A stretch of 64,000 bases of DNA from Amorphoplanes digitatis (lineage in GTDB: Bacteria > Actinomycetota > Actinomycetes > Mycobacteriales > Micromonosporaceae), in the NCBI RefSeq assembly GCF_014205335.1, contig NZ_JACHNH010000001.1, positions 3,714,501 to 3,778,500 of the forward strand. Direction: 5' to 3'. The notes beneath the pieces are model-generated. The model saw only the letters and a program-made list of their open reading frames with translations, was not told where the DNA came from and made no database searches. Below, in pieces: positions 35,010 through 44,243 of this stretch; positions within the stretch are counted from its first letter, which is position 1; each line of letters begins with the position of its first letter. Both the position numbers and the translations under genes were made by a program.

Positions 35010-35723
35010 ATGTCCCTGATGAAGCGTTCGGCCGTGGTGGCCGGGATGGTCGCCGCGTTCACCCTCGCCCTCGCGGTGCCCGCGTCCGCGCATGTCACGG
35101 TGAACCCGAACACGGCCGTCCAGGGCGGCTACACCAAGGTGACGTTCCGGGTGCCGAACGAGAGCGACGACACCAACACCGTCAAGCTCGAGGTCAACCT
35201 GCCCGCCGAGGCCCCGTTCGCGTCGGTGTCGCTCAAGCCGGTGGCCGGATGGACCATGGTGGCCGAGAAGACGAAGCTGGCCACGCCCATCGAGGCGCAC
35301 GGCACCCAGCTCACCGAGGCCGTCTCGAAGATCACCTGGACCGCGACCGGCGACGCCGCGATCAAGCCCGGGCAGTTCCAGGAGTTCGACGTCTCGCTCG
35401 GGCCGCTGCCGGAGGTGCCGCAGGTGGTCTTCAAGACGCTACAGACCTACTCCGACGGCACCGTGGTGCGCTGGATCGACGAGCCGACCACCGACGGCAC
35501 CGAGCCGGAGAAGCCCGCGCCGGTCCTGAAGCTCACCGCCGGCGGCACCGACTCGCACGCCGCGGCCAGCGGGCCGGCCGCGACCGCCGCCGCCCCCGCG
35601 GAGACCGAGAGCGACGGCAACGGGACCTGGGCCGGCGTCGCCGGCATCGCGCTCGGCCTGGCCGCCCTGGTGATCGGCCTGCTCGCCTACCGCCGCGCCG
35701 GGTCGGGCGCCGAGAAGGCGTAA
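35010..35723 (+). CDS. YcnI-family (DUF1775) exported protein
   Basis: A 237-residue protein with a signal peptide cleaved after ASA, leaving an N-terminal His (His28, HVTVNPNTAVQGGYTKVTF), the copper ligand expected for YcnI-like domains. The domain continues to about residue 165, followed by an Ala/Gly linker and a C-terminal membrane helix (WAGVAGIALGLAALVIGLLA) with a basic tail. YcnI proteins bind copper and are usually beside copper chaperone or CopC/D genes; none is next to this one. ATG 35010 has GGAAGG upstream. Confidence 0.9.
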   Translation: MSLMKRSAVVAGMVAAFTLALAVPASAHVTVNPNTAVQGGYTKVTFRVPNESDDTNTVKLEVNLPAEAPFASVSLKPVAGWTMVAEKTKLATPIEAHGTQLTEAVSKITWTATGDAAIKPGQFQEFDVSLGPLPEVPQVVFKTLQTYSDGTVVRWIDEPTTDGTEPEKPAPVLKLTAGGTDSHAAASGPAATAAAPAETESDGNGTWAGVAGIALGLAALVIGLLAYRRAGSGAEKA

Positions 35724-35888
35724 CCGCCCTCGCGGCGGCCGCGGCGAAGGCATTGCCGCCCCTCGCGGCGGCCGCGGCGAAGGTTTAGCCGCCCTTCGCG
35801 GCGGCCGCGGCGAAGGTTTAGCCGCCTTTCGCGGCGGGCGCGGCGAAGGTTTAGCCGCCCTCGCCGCGGACGCGGCGAAAGGCGTAGC
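35724..35888. repeat. Five 33-bp hairpin-forming repeats between convergent genes
   Basis: Unit about CCGCCCTTCGCGGCGGCCGC followed by GGCGAAGGTTTAG, five times with minor changes (first copy 32 bp). Within each unit CCGCC pairs with GGCGG and TTCGC with GCGAA, so every copy can fold. It lies between the YcnI stop and the end of the convergent esterase gene, probably acting as a reiterated two-way terminator (inference). Confidence 0.8.
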
Positions 35889-35892
35889 CGTC

Positions 35893-36945
35893 CTACGGCT
35901 GCGTGATGCGGTCGCGCAGCCAGGATTCGACGTCGCCGAGCGCCGTGCGGGCGATCGCGGTCGGGTGACCGGTGAAGCCGTGCGGCGACTCGGGGTAGAC
36001 CCGGACGTCGACGTCGTTGCCGGCCGCCGACAACCGGCCCGCCATGGCCAGGTTGTCCTCCAGCAGCACGTCCGTTGCCCCGACGATCAGCAGCGTCGGG
36101 GGAAGCCCGCGCAGGTCGCCGAAGATCGGGGAGATGTCGGGAACGGTGCGGTCCCGCGCATGGCCGGCGTACGCCTGGATGAAGTACTCGTCCGCGATAC
36201 GCCGGCCGGCCGGGGTCCGCGCGCTCAGGTCGTAGGTGCCGAACTGGAGCGCCGCGCCGGCGAACCGGCCGGCGGCCCCGCCGTCCCTGAGCCGGAGCAG
36301 GGTCACCAGGGCGAGGGTGGCTCCCGCGGAGCTGCCGCCGATCGCGAGCCGGGTGGTGCCGAAGCGGGCGCCGGCCTCCTCGACGAGCCAGCGCGCCGCC
36401 GCCTCGCAGTCGTCGGGCGCGGCCGGCCAGGGGTGCTCGGGCGCCAGTCGGTAGTCGACGCTGACGACGGCGATGCGCAGGGCCTCCGCGAGCCGGCGGT
36501 TGCGTTCGTCCCCCCGCGCCGCGGAGTCCATGTAGAAGCCGCCGCCATGGATGTCCAGGTAGACGCCGCGCGGCGGGCCGCCGACCGGGGTCAGGATCCG
36601 GATCGGGACGCGCCCCCGCCCGCCCTCGATCGTCTCCTCGGCGGCGGGCGAGGCGGCGGGCGAGGCGGCGGGCGAGGCGGCGGGCGAGGCGGCGGGCGAG
36701 GCGGCGGCGGGCGAGTCGGCGGGCGAGGCGGCGGTGGGCGAGGCGGTGGCGGGCGAGGCGGCGGCGGGCGAAGCGGTGGTGGACGGATCGGCGGCGCGGG
36801 GAGCGGACCGCTTGGCCCGTGCCTCCATCAGCTCCGCCCTGTTGCCGGGGCCGCGGCCCGCGACCCTCGTACGGTAGAAGTCGCGGGCCTCGTCGACCTG
36901 CTCCGCGGGCACGTCGGCGAACAGCGCGTCAAGCGATAACCGCAA
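35893..36945 (-). CDS. Alpha/beta-hydrolase (hormone-sensitive-lipase type)
   Basis: A 350-residue esterase. The oxyanion motif HGGGF (YLDIHGGGFYMDS), nucleophile GGSSAG, Asp in VGATDVLLEDN and His in ESPHGFTGHP make a complete HSL-type catalytic set. Between residues about 50 and 100 is an inserted SPAA-type repeat, encoded by 12-bp units (36649-36780), which family members do not normally have. Its last codons lie against the hairpin array. It ends one base before the SRPBCC gene begins its stop region, so it is probably in an operon with SRPBCC and ArsR. Confidence 0.88.
   Translation of the reverse strand: MRLSLDALFADVPAEQVDEARDFYRTRVAGRGPGNRAELMEARAKRSAPRAADPSTTASPAAASPATASPTAASPADSPAAASPAASPAASPAASPAASPAAEETIEGGRGRVPIRILTPVGGPPRGVYLDIHGGGFYMDSAARGDERNRRLAEALRIAVVSVDYRLAPEHPWPAAPDDCEAAARWLVEEAGARFGTTRLAIGGSSAGATLALVTLLRLRDGGAAGRFAGAALQFGTYDLSARTPAGRRIADEYFIQAYAGHARDRTVPDISPIFGDLRGLPPTLLIVGATDVLLEDNLAMAGRLSAAGNDVDVRVYPESPHGFTGHPTAIARTALGDVESWLRDRITQP
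36649..36780 (-). repeat. 12-bp repeats encoding SPAA units
   Basis: GCGGGCGAGGCG and variants recur about ten times on the plus strand; the esterase frame reads SPAA, SPAD, SPTA. The 12-bp unit keeps the frame whatever the copy number. Confidence 0.8.
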
Positions 36946-36946
36946 G

Positions 36947-37579
36947 TCAGGCCCCGGTGTACGCCGCGTAGCACCGGTCCGCGCGCTCGCGGGCGACCAC
37001 CGGGTCGGTGCCGTCCGCGATGGCCACCTCGGCCCACGCGTCGCTGCTCAGCCGCGAGAACCGCTTGCCCTCGTCGGAGAGCATCCAGGCCATCCCGTCC
37101 TTCGGGTCCAGCGCCGTTGCCGGGTCCGTCAGGTGCATGTTGAGGCCGTGCAGGCCCATGTCCCAGCCGATGCCGGTCGCGCTCGGGCCGAACTGGTCCC
37201 ACAGCTCCTGCGCCACGTGCCCGACGTGCTCGAGCTCGAAGCGGGTGCGGCCGTCGCCCTCCGGGGTCAGGCGCACCTCGATCCAGCTGACCTCGCCGCC
37301 GTACTCCCAGGTCGCGGAGTAGCTGTTGGGCGCGTCGCAGCGCGAGATGGTGCCGCCCGCGTTGCCCTCGAGCTGGTACTTGCCGCCCTCGCGCAGCTCG
37401 CCGGAGATCGGCATGAACCAGCGGGGGATCCGCTCGGCGCTGGTGACCGCGTCCCACAGGTCGTCGATGCCGGTGTCGTAGACCTGGCTGATCGTCGAGA
37501 TCCGGGCCTCGCCGGCCTCGAGCTGCCGGGTGCCGACCGTGCGGCGTACCGAATGGATCTGCTGTTGCACGTCAGGCAT
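36947..37579 (-). CDS. SRPBCC/AHSA1-like domain protein
   Basis: A 210-residue START-like protein. The core (residues about 25-150) reads ISQVYDTGIDDLWDAVTSAE, RIPRWFMPISGELREGGKYQ and TRFELEHVGHV, typical of AHSA1-related proteins partnered with ArsR regulators. Its start overlaps the ArsR gene by 8 bp. Such pairs are common in actinobacteria; the ligand is unknown. Confidence 0.87.
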   Translation of the reverse strand: MPDVQQQIHSVRRTVGTRQLEAGEARISTISQVYDTGIDDLWDAVTSAERIPRWFMPISGELREGGKYQLEGNAGGTISRCDAPNSYSATWEYGGEVSWIEVRLTPEGDGRTRFELEHVGHVAQELWDQFGPSATGIGWDMGLHGLNMHLTDPATALDPKDGMAWMLSDEGKRFSRLSSDAWAEVAIADGTDPVVARERADRCYAAYTGA

Positions 37580-37937
37580 CGTCTTCTCCTTGATCGGGTG
37601 AGTCGGCGCCGAGGCGGCGCCGGCGTTTACCGCGGGCCACCTCGGTGGCCAGGGCGGCGAGGTGCGGTGTCCAGTAGCGCCGGAACCGCCCCAGCCACTC
37701 GTCGGCCTCGCGCAGCGCGCTGTCGTCGACCGCGTAGATCCGCCGGGCGCCGTCCGGGCGGACGGTGGCGAAGCCGTTCTCCCGCAGCACCCGCAGGTGC
37801 TGGGAGACGGCCGGCTGGGAGATGCCGAACTCGGCCCGGATCACCTCGGTCACGGCGCCGGAGGGCTGCTCGCCGTCGGCGAGCAGCTCCAGGATCCGCC
37901 GGCGCACCGGGTCGCCGAGCACGTCGAACGCATGCAC
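37572..37937 (-). CDS. ArsR-family transcriptional regulator
   Basis: A 121-residue winged-helix regulator: MHAFDVLGDPVRRRILELLA and EFGISQPAVSQHLRVLRENG are classic ArsR sequence. No Cys metal site is present, so it is of the non-metal, SRPBCC-linked group. It is first in an operon with the SRPBCC and esterase genes. A possible operator lies 21 bp upstream of its ATG. Confidence 0.9.
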   Translation of the reverse strand: MHAFDVLGDPVRRRILELLADGEQPSGAVTEVIRAEFGISQPAVSQHLRVLRENGFATVRPDGARRIYAVDDSALREADEWLGRFRRYWTPHLAALATEVARGKRRRRLGADSPDQGEDDA

Positions 37938-37957
37938 GGCAGTAGGCTATCAGTGTG

Positions 37958-37983
37958 TCCTTATATAAGTAAAGCCTTAAGGA
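37958..37983 (-). promoter_or_regulatory. Candidate ArsR operator/promoter
   Basis: TCCTTA (37958-37963) and TAAGGA (37978-37983) form an inverted repeat with a 14-bp AT-rich spacer that contains a TATA-like -10 for the minus strand. The size suits ArsR dimers. Confidence 0.4.
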
Positions 37984-37984
37984 C

Positions 37985-38254
37985 TCAGGAGGCGTACCGC
38001 TTGGCGGCGCGCTCCCTGGCCTTGGCGGCCTCGATCTCGCGGTCCTTCGGCGGCGCGGTGGTCACCAGCGCCTCGAGCAGCGTGGCGGTGGCCGCGGCGA
38101 CCGCGTCTACCGCCAGGTCGAAGGCCTCCTGGTTGCGCAGCGACGGCTGGGTCGTCCCGGCCACCTTGCGCACGTACTGCAGGGCGGCGGCCCGCACCTC
38201 GTCCGGCGTGGCCGGCGGCTCGAAGTTGTGCAGCTGGCGAATGTTTCGGCACAT
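37985..38254 (-). CDS. DUF2277 protein
   Basis: An 89-residue protein with the characteristic start MCRNIRQLHNFEPPATPDEV and helix VRAAALQYVRKVAG found in the DUF2277 family of small, mostly helical bacterial proteins with no known function. ATG 38254 is used. The basic tail (KARERAAKRYAS) is normal. It is divergent from the glycosyltransferase-like gene at 38315. Confidence 0.88.
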   Translation of the reverse strand: MCRNIRQLHNFEPPATPDEVRAAALQYVRKVAGTTQPSLRNQEAFDLAVDAVAAATATLLEALVTTAPPKDREIEAAKARERAAKRYAS

Positions 38255-38314
38255 GCCATCGAGCCTAACCGCGCTGGCCTGGGCGCTCCGGCGGGCTCCG
38301 GATAGGTTTTCGGG

Positions 38315-39934
38315 GTGACCGTTGATCAAGTGGAGTCCCCGGCCGCCGCGCCGCCGAGCCCGCGCCGCCGCCCCCGCTGGCTGGTTCCGCTGCTCGTCGT
38401 CGTGCTGCTCGCCCAGATGGGTGCCGCCATGGTGGTCACGGCGGTACAGCAGACCCCGACCATCGACGAGCCGGTCTACGTCGGCGCCGCGATCACCTAC
38501 CTGGAGCAGCGCAGCCTGCGCTACAACCCCGAGCACCCGCCGCTGGGCAAGATGATCATGGCGGTCGGGGTGGCGTTCGCGGATCCGCAGCTCGATCCGG
38601 CGTTCCGCGGCAACCAGACCGAGCTCGGGCGGCACGTGCTCTACGAGGCGGGCAACGACCCGTACGAGCTGATGTTCCTGGCCCGGCTGCCGATGATCAT
38701 CCTCACGCTGCTCTTCGGGCTCGTGGTGTTCGCGTTCGCCCGCGACCTCTTCGGGCCGGCCGGCGGCCTGCTGGCGCTGGCGCTCTACACCCTCTCGCCC
38801 GACGTGATCGCGCACGGCTCGCTCGCCACGCTCGACGTACCGGCGGTCGGCTTCCTGCTGACCGCCGTCTGGCTGACCTGGCGGGCGCGGGCGCGCCCGT
38901 ACCTGTATCTCCCGCTCGCCGGGCTCGCGCTCGGCGCGGCCGTCGCCACCCGGATGAACGCGCTGCCCGCGGTCCCGCTGCTGATGCTGCTGGCCTTCCT
39001 CGCGCTCAAGCGCTGGCGCGGGCTGGCCGCCGCGGCCGGGGTCGCGGTCATCGCGTTCGCCGTCATCTGGGTGTCCTACCTGATCGTCGACCCGTGGCTG
39101 GGCTGGATCGAGCCGACCGGCATGCCCGTCGTGTCGGGGCTGCGCGGGCTGCTCGTCGATGTGCTGCCGGTGCCGGAGCCGTACCGCGACGGCATGCGCA
39201 TCCAGTTCGCCTTCGAGGACCGGGCGTTCCGCGGCTTCCTGTTCGGCGAGCTCTACCGGGGCTCGCTCTGGTACTACCTGCCCGCCGCGCTGCTGGTGAA
39301 GACGCCGATCGGGACGATGGTGCTCGGGCTCGCCGGCACCGCGGCGCTGTTCGCCGTGCCCCGGCTGCGGATCGCGGCGCTCTACCTGGTGCTGCCGGTC
39401 GGCCTGCTGATGGCGGTCGCGATGACCGGCTCGCGCGACTTCGGCACCCGGTACGTGATCTTCGTGCCGATCTTCGGCGCGGTGATCGCGGCGGCCGTGG
39501 TGGCCGTGAAGTGGCGCTGGGCGCGGCTCACGGCCGCGGCGCTGGTGCTGTTCGTCGCGGTGAGCTCGCTGCGGACGTTCCCGTACTACCTGCCGTACTC
39601 CAACGAGGCGTTCGGCGGGCCGTCCGCCACCCACCTGCGGCTGCACGACTCGAACGTCGACTGGGGGCAGGACCTGGGGCGGCTCGCCGACCGGCTGCGC
39701 GAGCGCTACCCCGGCGAGAAGGTCTGGCTGGTCTACCGGGGCGCCGGGATGCCGGCCGCGTACGGCATCACCGCGACGAGCCCCACCGGCGTGCCCGATG
39801 CCGACATCCGCGGGTTGCTCGTGGTCTCGGACAGCTCGGCGGCGAAGGCCGGCAGCCGGCTCAAGGCGCTGATCGCCTCAAGCGGTGAGCCGATCGACGA
39901 GGTCGGGCACTCCATCACCATCTATCGGCGCTGA
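38315..39934 (+). CDS. GT39-like polytopic membrane glycosyltransferase
   Basis: A 539-residue integral membrane protein with about ten membrane segments. The first external loop has the acidic motif TIDEPVYVGAAITYL and the family-typical YNPEHPPLGKMIM, as in ArnT/PMT-type (GT-C fold) transferases that use polyprenyl-phosphate sugars. A soluble C-terminal part (VDWGQDLGRLADRLRERYPG) is common in this subgroup. GTG 38315 is the start. Donor and acceptor are unknown. Confidence 0.85.
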   Translation: MTVDQVESPAAAPPSPRRRPRWLVPLLVVVLLAQMGAAMVVTAVQQTPTIDEPVYVGAAITYLEQRSLRYNPEHPPLGKMIMAVGVAFADPQLDPAFRGNQTELGRHVLYEAGNDPYELMFLARLPMIILTLLFGLVVFAFARDLFGPAGGLLALALYTLSPDVIAHGSLATLDVPAVGFLLTAVWLTWRARARPYLYLPLAGLALGAAVATRMNALPAVPLLMLLAFLALKRWRGLAAAAGVAVIAFAVIWVSYLIVDPWLGWIEPTGMPVVSGLRGLLVDVLPVPEPYRDGMRIQFAFEDRAFRGFLFGELYRGSLWYYLPAALLVKTPIGTMVLGLAGTAALFAVPRLRIAALYLVLPVGLLMAVAMTGSRDFGTRYVIFVPIFGAVIAAAVVAVKWRWARLTAAALVLFVAVSSLRTFPYYLPYSNEAFGGPSATHLRLHDSNVDWGQDLGRLADRLRERYPGEKVWLVYRGAGMPAAYGITATSPTGVPDADIRGLLVVSDSSAAKAGSRLKALIASSGEPIDEVGHSITIYRR

Positions 39935-39958
39935 CGCCGCCGACCGTACGGTGGGTCG

Positions 39959-41005
39959 ATGGACCCGGCCACCCGGCGCAGGCTGACCCGGCGCGGCATC
40001 CTGGCGGCGTCGGCGGCCGCCCTCGGCGTGGTCGGCGTGAACGCGCTGCGCGGCGACGCCCCCACGGCCGCCGAGCCGCTCATCCCGGCCCGGCGCCGCG
40101 GCATCATGCTGTACAGCGTGCGGGACCGGATCGCCGCCGCGCCCGACGACAGCGGGGTGCCGTACGGCTTCGCGCGGGTGCTGGCCCGGGTCGCCGAGCT
40201 CGGCTACCGCGAGGTCGAGTTCTTCGGCTACGACCAGAGCACCGAGATCCTCGGCCGGCAGATCACGCCCGCGGAGATCCGCCGGATCCTCGATGACAAC
40301 GGGCTGGCCGCCAACGGCGCGCACATCCGGATCGACCCGGGGACCTTCGAGCGGCAGCTGGACATCGCGCAGACGCTGGGCATGCCCAACATCGGCACCG
40401 GCCGCGACCCGACCGGCTCGCCGTACCCGGCGGACTGGGACGCGGCGGCCGACGTCTGGAACGAGCTCGGCCGCCGGGCACACACCCGGGGCCTGCGGCT
40501 GTACACCCACAACCACGCCGGCTCGTACGCGTTCCTGCTCGACGCGGGCCCGCCGGACGCCGCCGGCCGGCCGACCCGGTCCTCGGGCACGCGGCGGCTG
40601 GAGTACTTCTTCGGCCGGGCCGATCCGCGCTACGTCTTCTTCGAGCTGGACGTCTACTGGGCGTATGTGGCCCGGTTCAGGTACCGGCGCTACGTCGACG
40701 CCGGCGGCGTCGCGCGCACCGGCCTGTTCGACCCGATCCAGACCGTCGCCGCGAACAGCCGGCGGTTCCCGCTCTTCCACGTCAAGGACGGTGCCCGCGA
40801 CGACACGCGGGCCGACGGGCACGTGATGACCCCGCTCGGCGAGGGGGACATCGACTTCCGGTCGTTCTTCGCCGCCGTCGGCGACCCGGACTTCCGGCAC
40901 CCGAACTGGGAGCAGGACACCGCGCCGGGCGGCGCGGCGGACCCGGCGCGGTCCCTGGAGTTCGCGGCCCGGTCGTACCGCGCCATGTCCGGGCTGACCG
41001 CCTAG
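39959..41005 (+). CDS. Tat-exported TIM-barrel (sugar isomerase-like) protein
   Basis: A 348-residue protein with a twin-arginine signal (RRRLTRRGILAASAAALGVV) followed by a xylose-isomerase-like barrel: GIMLYSVRDRI, ELGYREVEFFGYDQST, LRLYTHNHAGSYAF, FFELDVYWAY, FPLFHVKDGARDD. Such secreted members occur in sugar-processing contexts, but no partner genes are next to it. Its stop overlaps the stop of the convergent lipoprotein gene (shared CTAG, 41002-41005). Confidence 0.87.
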   Translation: MDPATRRRLTRRGILAASAAALGVVGVNALRGDAPTAAEPLIPARRRGIMLYSVRDRIAAAPDDSGVPYGFARVLARVAELGYREVEFFGYDQSTEILGRQITPAEIRRILDDNGLAANGAHIRIDPGTFERQLDIAQTLGMPNIGTGRDPTGSPYPADWDAAADVWNELGRRAHTRGLRLYTHNHAGSYAFLLDAGPPDAAGRPTRSSGTRRLEYFFGRADPRYVFFELDVYWAYVARFRYRRYVDAGGVARTGLFDPIQTVAANSRRFPLFHVKDGARDDTRADGHVMTPLGEGDIDFRSFFAAVGDPDFRHPNWEQDTAPGGAADPARSLEFAARSYRAMSGLTA

Positions 41006-42156
41006 CGGGCGGACGGCTCCAGCCGGAACCCTTCGCCGTCGGCCTTGAGCAGCAGGAACTTCGCCGTCTTGCGGGTGCCGTCGGCGTTGAAGCTCATCCG
41101 GCCGGACAGCGACGGCATGTCCGTGGTGCTGATCGCCTTGCGGATCGCCTCGGGGTCGAGGCTGCCGGCCCGTTTGATCGCGTCCAGCGCCACGTTCACG
41201 GCGTCGTACGGCTCGACCGTCGAGGGGCCGGGCGAGTTGCCGACCGCGGCGAGGTAGCGGGCCGACCACTGCGCCAGCTCCGGCATGAACTCCGGGTAGA
41301 GCATCGCGGTGCCGTACACCTCCTTGCTCTCCGCCCGGGTGAGGTCCTCGAGCAGCGGGCCGTCCGTCGCGCCGTCACCGACGACGATCTTGCCCCGGAA
41401 GCCCTGCGCGCGCAGGTCCTTGATCAGCTGGGCGGCCTCGGCGTAGTAGCCGGTGTAGTAGACGATGTCGGCCCGGTCGGCGATCACCGACCTCGCGGTC
41501 CGGGCGTAGCTCGGCGCGCCCTGGCTCAGGGCCGGCTCGCTGACCGCGGTGAGGCCGGCGCGCTTCGCCGCGGCGACGGTCGACTGCGCCAGGGTGATCG
41601 GGAAGCTGGTGCCGTCGTGCACGACCGCCAGCCGCTCGGCGCCGGACCGCTTCATCCACTCGACGGCGAAGTCGGCCTCGGCCCCGACCGTGCCGCAGAC
41701 CAGGAAGACGTTGTCGTACTTCGGCGTGATCAGGTCCGTCGAGTTGGACTGCGCCACGACCATCGGCACCCGCGCCGCCCGGAAGGACTTCAGGGTGGGC
41801 AGGGTCGCGCTGCTGCAATAGCCGCCGACCGAGACCGCGATGCCCTTGTCGATCAGGGTACGGGCGGCGGTGACCGCGGTGCCCGGGTCGCAGGCGTCGT
41901 CCTCGACGACCAGCTCGATCTGCCGGCCCAGCACGCCGCCGGCCGCGTTGGCCTCGTCGACCGCGAGCTGCGCCGCGGCGACCATGGCCTTGCCGGAGGG
42001 GCTGTTGCGCCCGCTGAGGGGCACGAGGGTGCCGAGGCGGATGACCTCCGGCGCGGCCGCGGCCGGGTCGTCGGCCTGCCCCGCGCCACCGCACCCGGTC
42101 AGGGCGGCCAGTACGACTGCCACCGCGGCAGTGGAAAGCAACTGTCGGCTGCGCAT
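41002..42156 (-). CDS. Branched-chain amino acid-type ABC substrate-binding lipoprotein
   Basis: A 384-residue LivK-like protein. Signal peptide with lipobox LTGC, then IRLGTLVPLSGRNSPSGKAM and ANAAGGVLGRQIELVVEDDA typical of type I binding proteins for amino acids, amides or aromatic acids. Start ATG 42156 is preferred; the frame is open 11 codons further. No permease or ATPase gene is adjacent, so it is an orphan or a sensory binding protein. The ligand is unknown. Confidence 0.88.
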   Translation of the reverse strand: MRSRQLLSTAAVAVVLAALTGCGGAGQADDPAAAAPEVIRLGTLVPLSGRNSPSGKAMVAAAQLAVDEANAAGGVLGRQIELVVEDDACDPGTAVTAARTLIDKGIAVSVGGYCSSATLPTLKSFRAARVPMVVAQSNSTDLITPKYDNVFLVCGTVGAEADFAVEWMKRSGAERLAVVHDGTSFPITLAQSTVAAAKRAGLTAVSEPALSQGAPSYARTARSVIADRADIVYYTGYYAEAAQLIKDLRAQGFRGKIVVGDGATDGPLLEDLTRAESKEVYGTAMLYPEFMPELAQWSARYLAAVGNSPGPSTVEPYDAVNVALDAIKRAGSLDPEAIRKAISTTDMPSLSGRMSFNADGTRKTAKFLLLKADGEGFRLEPSAR

Positions 42157-42258
42157 GGAGCACCCGCCCTTCTCGCTCGCTGCTCTCATCGGTACCGGGT
42201 GCAGCCACTTGAGCCCATTCGCCTACACCCTTGCCGTTGCCTGCCGAACTTGAGGGCC

Positions 42259-44241
42259 GTGATCAGGCGCATTCGGGGACGCAGCGTGGCGACGACCGCT
42301 GCCCTTGCCGGCGTGCTGCTGGCGCTGGCCGCGTACGTGATCCAGGGCACCGTGCACACCACCCGCGCGACCGAGCAGCAGAGCCACGCCCTGGTGGTGG
42401 ACTCGCTCTTCGCCGAGGCCCGGATCGCGATCGCGATGCAGGAGGTGAACCTGCGGCACTACCAGGTGGAGCCGTCGGTCGCCGTGAAGCAGCGCTTCGA
42501 CCAGGTCGTGCGCACGGCCAACGACACACTCACGCAGATCGCCGCCGGCGACGACGGCCAGGCCCGGCGCGACGCGGTGCGGCTGCACCAGGAGCAGCTC
42601 GCCTACCAGGAGCTCGCCGAGCGGCTGATCCTGCTGATCGCCGACAGCGACCCCGACCACATCCAGCTCGACCGGCTCGAGGTGACGCCGGCCTTCTACA
42701 CCCTCCAGGACGACGTCGACATGGTGGCGCGCGCCTACCACGACGCCGCGCAACTTCAGGTCGCGGCGCTGCGCAGGACGCAGGGGCAGCTGCTGATCGG
42801 CACCTGCCTCGGCTTCGGCCTCGGCCTCATCCTGGTCGGCATGATCCTGCGGCTGGTCCTGGGCCACCAGCGCCGGCTGGTCGACCAGGCCGCGGTGAGC
42901 CGGCACCAGGCCCTGCACGACCCGCTGACCGGCCTGCCGAACCGCACGCTGTTCACCCAGCGGATGCAGGAGGCGCTGGACGACGCCGAGGCGGCCGGTG
43001 ACCGGCAGGTCGCCCTCATGGTCGTCGACCTCAACGGCTTCAAGGCCGTCAACGACACCATGGGCCACCACGCCGGCGACCGGGTACTCGTCGAGTCCGG
43101 GCGGCGGCTGGCCGCCGGGGTCGGCGGCGACGGCGTCGTGGCCCGGCTCGGCGGCGACGAGTTCGCGGTCCTGCTGCCGCGGGTGACGGGCGCCGCCGCG
43201 GCGACCGAGCTCGCCGAGGTGCTGGTCGCCGCGCTGCGCCGCGACTTCGTGCTGGACGAGGGCCCGGCGGCGATCAGCGGCAGCCTCGGCATCGCGCTCG
43301 GTCCGATGCACGGCACCGGCGACGAGCTGTTCCGGCACGCGGACGCGGCGATGTACCGGGCGAAGGGCAACGGCGGCGGCGTCGCCGTCTACGACTCCGC
43401 CGCGGACGCCGAGACCCCGGACCGGATGCAGCTCTTCGCGGACCTGCGGGCCCTGCTCGAGACCGGCGACCCGGGCGGTCAGCTGCGGCTCTACTACCAG
43501 CCACAGGTACGCCTGAGCGACGGCGCCGTCACCTCGGTGGAGGCGCTGGTCCGCTGGCAGCACCCGGCGCGCGGCCTGCTGATGCCCGGCACGTTCCTGC
43601 CGATCGCGGAGAGCAGCGGCCTGGAGGTGCGCCTCACCTACCACCTGCTCGGTGTGGCCGTGCGCCAGGCGGCCGGCTGGCTGTGCGACGGGCGGCGCCA
43701 CAGCGTCTCGGTGAACGTGTCGCCGGGCTGCCTGATCGACCCGGGCTTCGTGGCCCGGGTGCTGAGCACCGTTGACGAGGCCGGTCTGCCGCCGAAGCTG
43801 CTGCGCCTGGAGCTCACCGAGACCAGCATCATGGCCGACCCGGATCGGGCGGTGCGCGCACTGCACGAGGTCCGCGAGCACGGCGTGAGCGTGTCGGTGG
43901 ACGACTTCGGCACGGGCTTCAGCTCCCTGGCCCAGCTGCGCCGGGTGCCGGCCGACGAGCTGAAGATCGACCGCACCTTCGTCCGCGACCTGACGACGGG
44001 CACACCGGACGCGGTGATGGTCCGCAGCGCGATCGACCTGGGCCACAACCTCGGCCTGTCCGTTGTCGCCGAGGGCGTCGAGGACGTGCAGGCCCTGCTG
44101 CGGCTGCGCGAGATGAGCTGCGACTTCGCGCAGGGCTACGCGCTGAGCCACGCGGTGCCCGCCGACGTGCTCCCGCAGGCCTGCGAGCAGGCACAGCGGG
44201 TCGTCACGGAGGCTATCGCGCCGCTCGGCTCGCCCGCCTGA
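42259..44241 (+). CDS. GGDEF-EAL cyclic-di-GMP protein
   Basis: A 660-residue protein. A membrane helix at the N-terminus, an extracytoplasmic helical sensor region (residues about 30-175) and a second helix (LIGTCLGFGLGLILVGMILR) precede GGDEF (ARLGGDEFAVLLP, intact) and EAL (SVEALVRWQHPARG, with the later DDFGTGFSSL and ELKIDRTFV). Both domains keep their core motifs, so it could make and break c-di-GMP. The GTG start at 42259 has GAGGG very close; TTG 42250 is possible. Confidence 0.92.
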   Translation: MIRRIRGRSVATTAALAGVLLALAAYVIQGTVHTTRATEQQSHALVVDSLFAEARIAIAMQEVNLRHYQVEPSVAVKQRFDQVVRTANDTLTQIAAGDDGQARRDAVRLHQEQLAYQELAERLILLIADSDPDHIQLDRLEVTPAFYTLQDDVDMVARAYHDAAQLQVAALRRTQGQLLIGTCLGFGLGLILVGMILRLVLGHQRRLVDQAAVSRHQALHDPLTGLPNRTLFTQRMQEALDDAEAAGDRQVALMVVDLNGFKAVNDTMGHHAGDRVLVESGRRLAAGVGGDGVVARLGGDEFAVLLPRVTGAAAATELAEVLVAALRRDFVLDEGPAAISGSLGIALGPMHGTGDELFRHADAAMYRAKGNGGGVAVYDSAADAETPDRMQLFADLRALLETGDPGGQLRLYYQPQVRLSDGAVTSVEALVRWQHPARGLLMPGTFLPIAESSGLEVRLTYHLLGVAVRQAAGWLCDGRRHSVSVNVSPGCLIDPGFVARVLSTVDEAGLPPKLLRLELTETSIMADPDRAVRALHEVREHGVSVSVDDFGTGFSSLAQLRRVPADELKIDRTFVRDLTTGTPDAVMVRSAIDLGHNLGLSVVAEGVEDVQALLRLREMSCDFAQGYALSHAVPADVLPQACEQAQRVVTEAIAPLGSPA

Positions 44242-44243
44242 CC

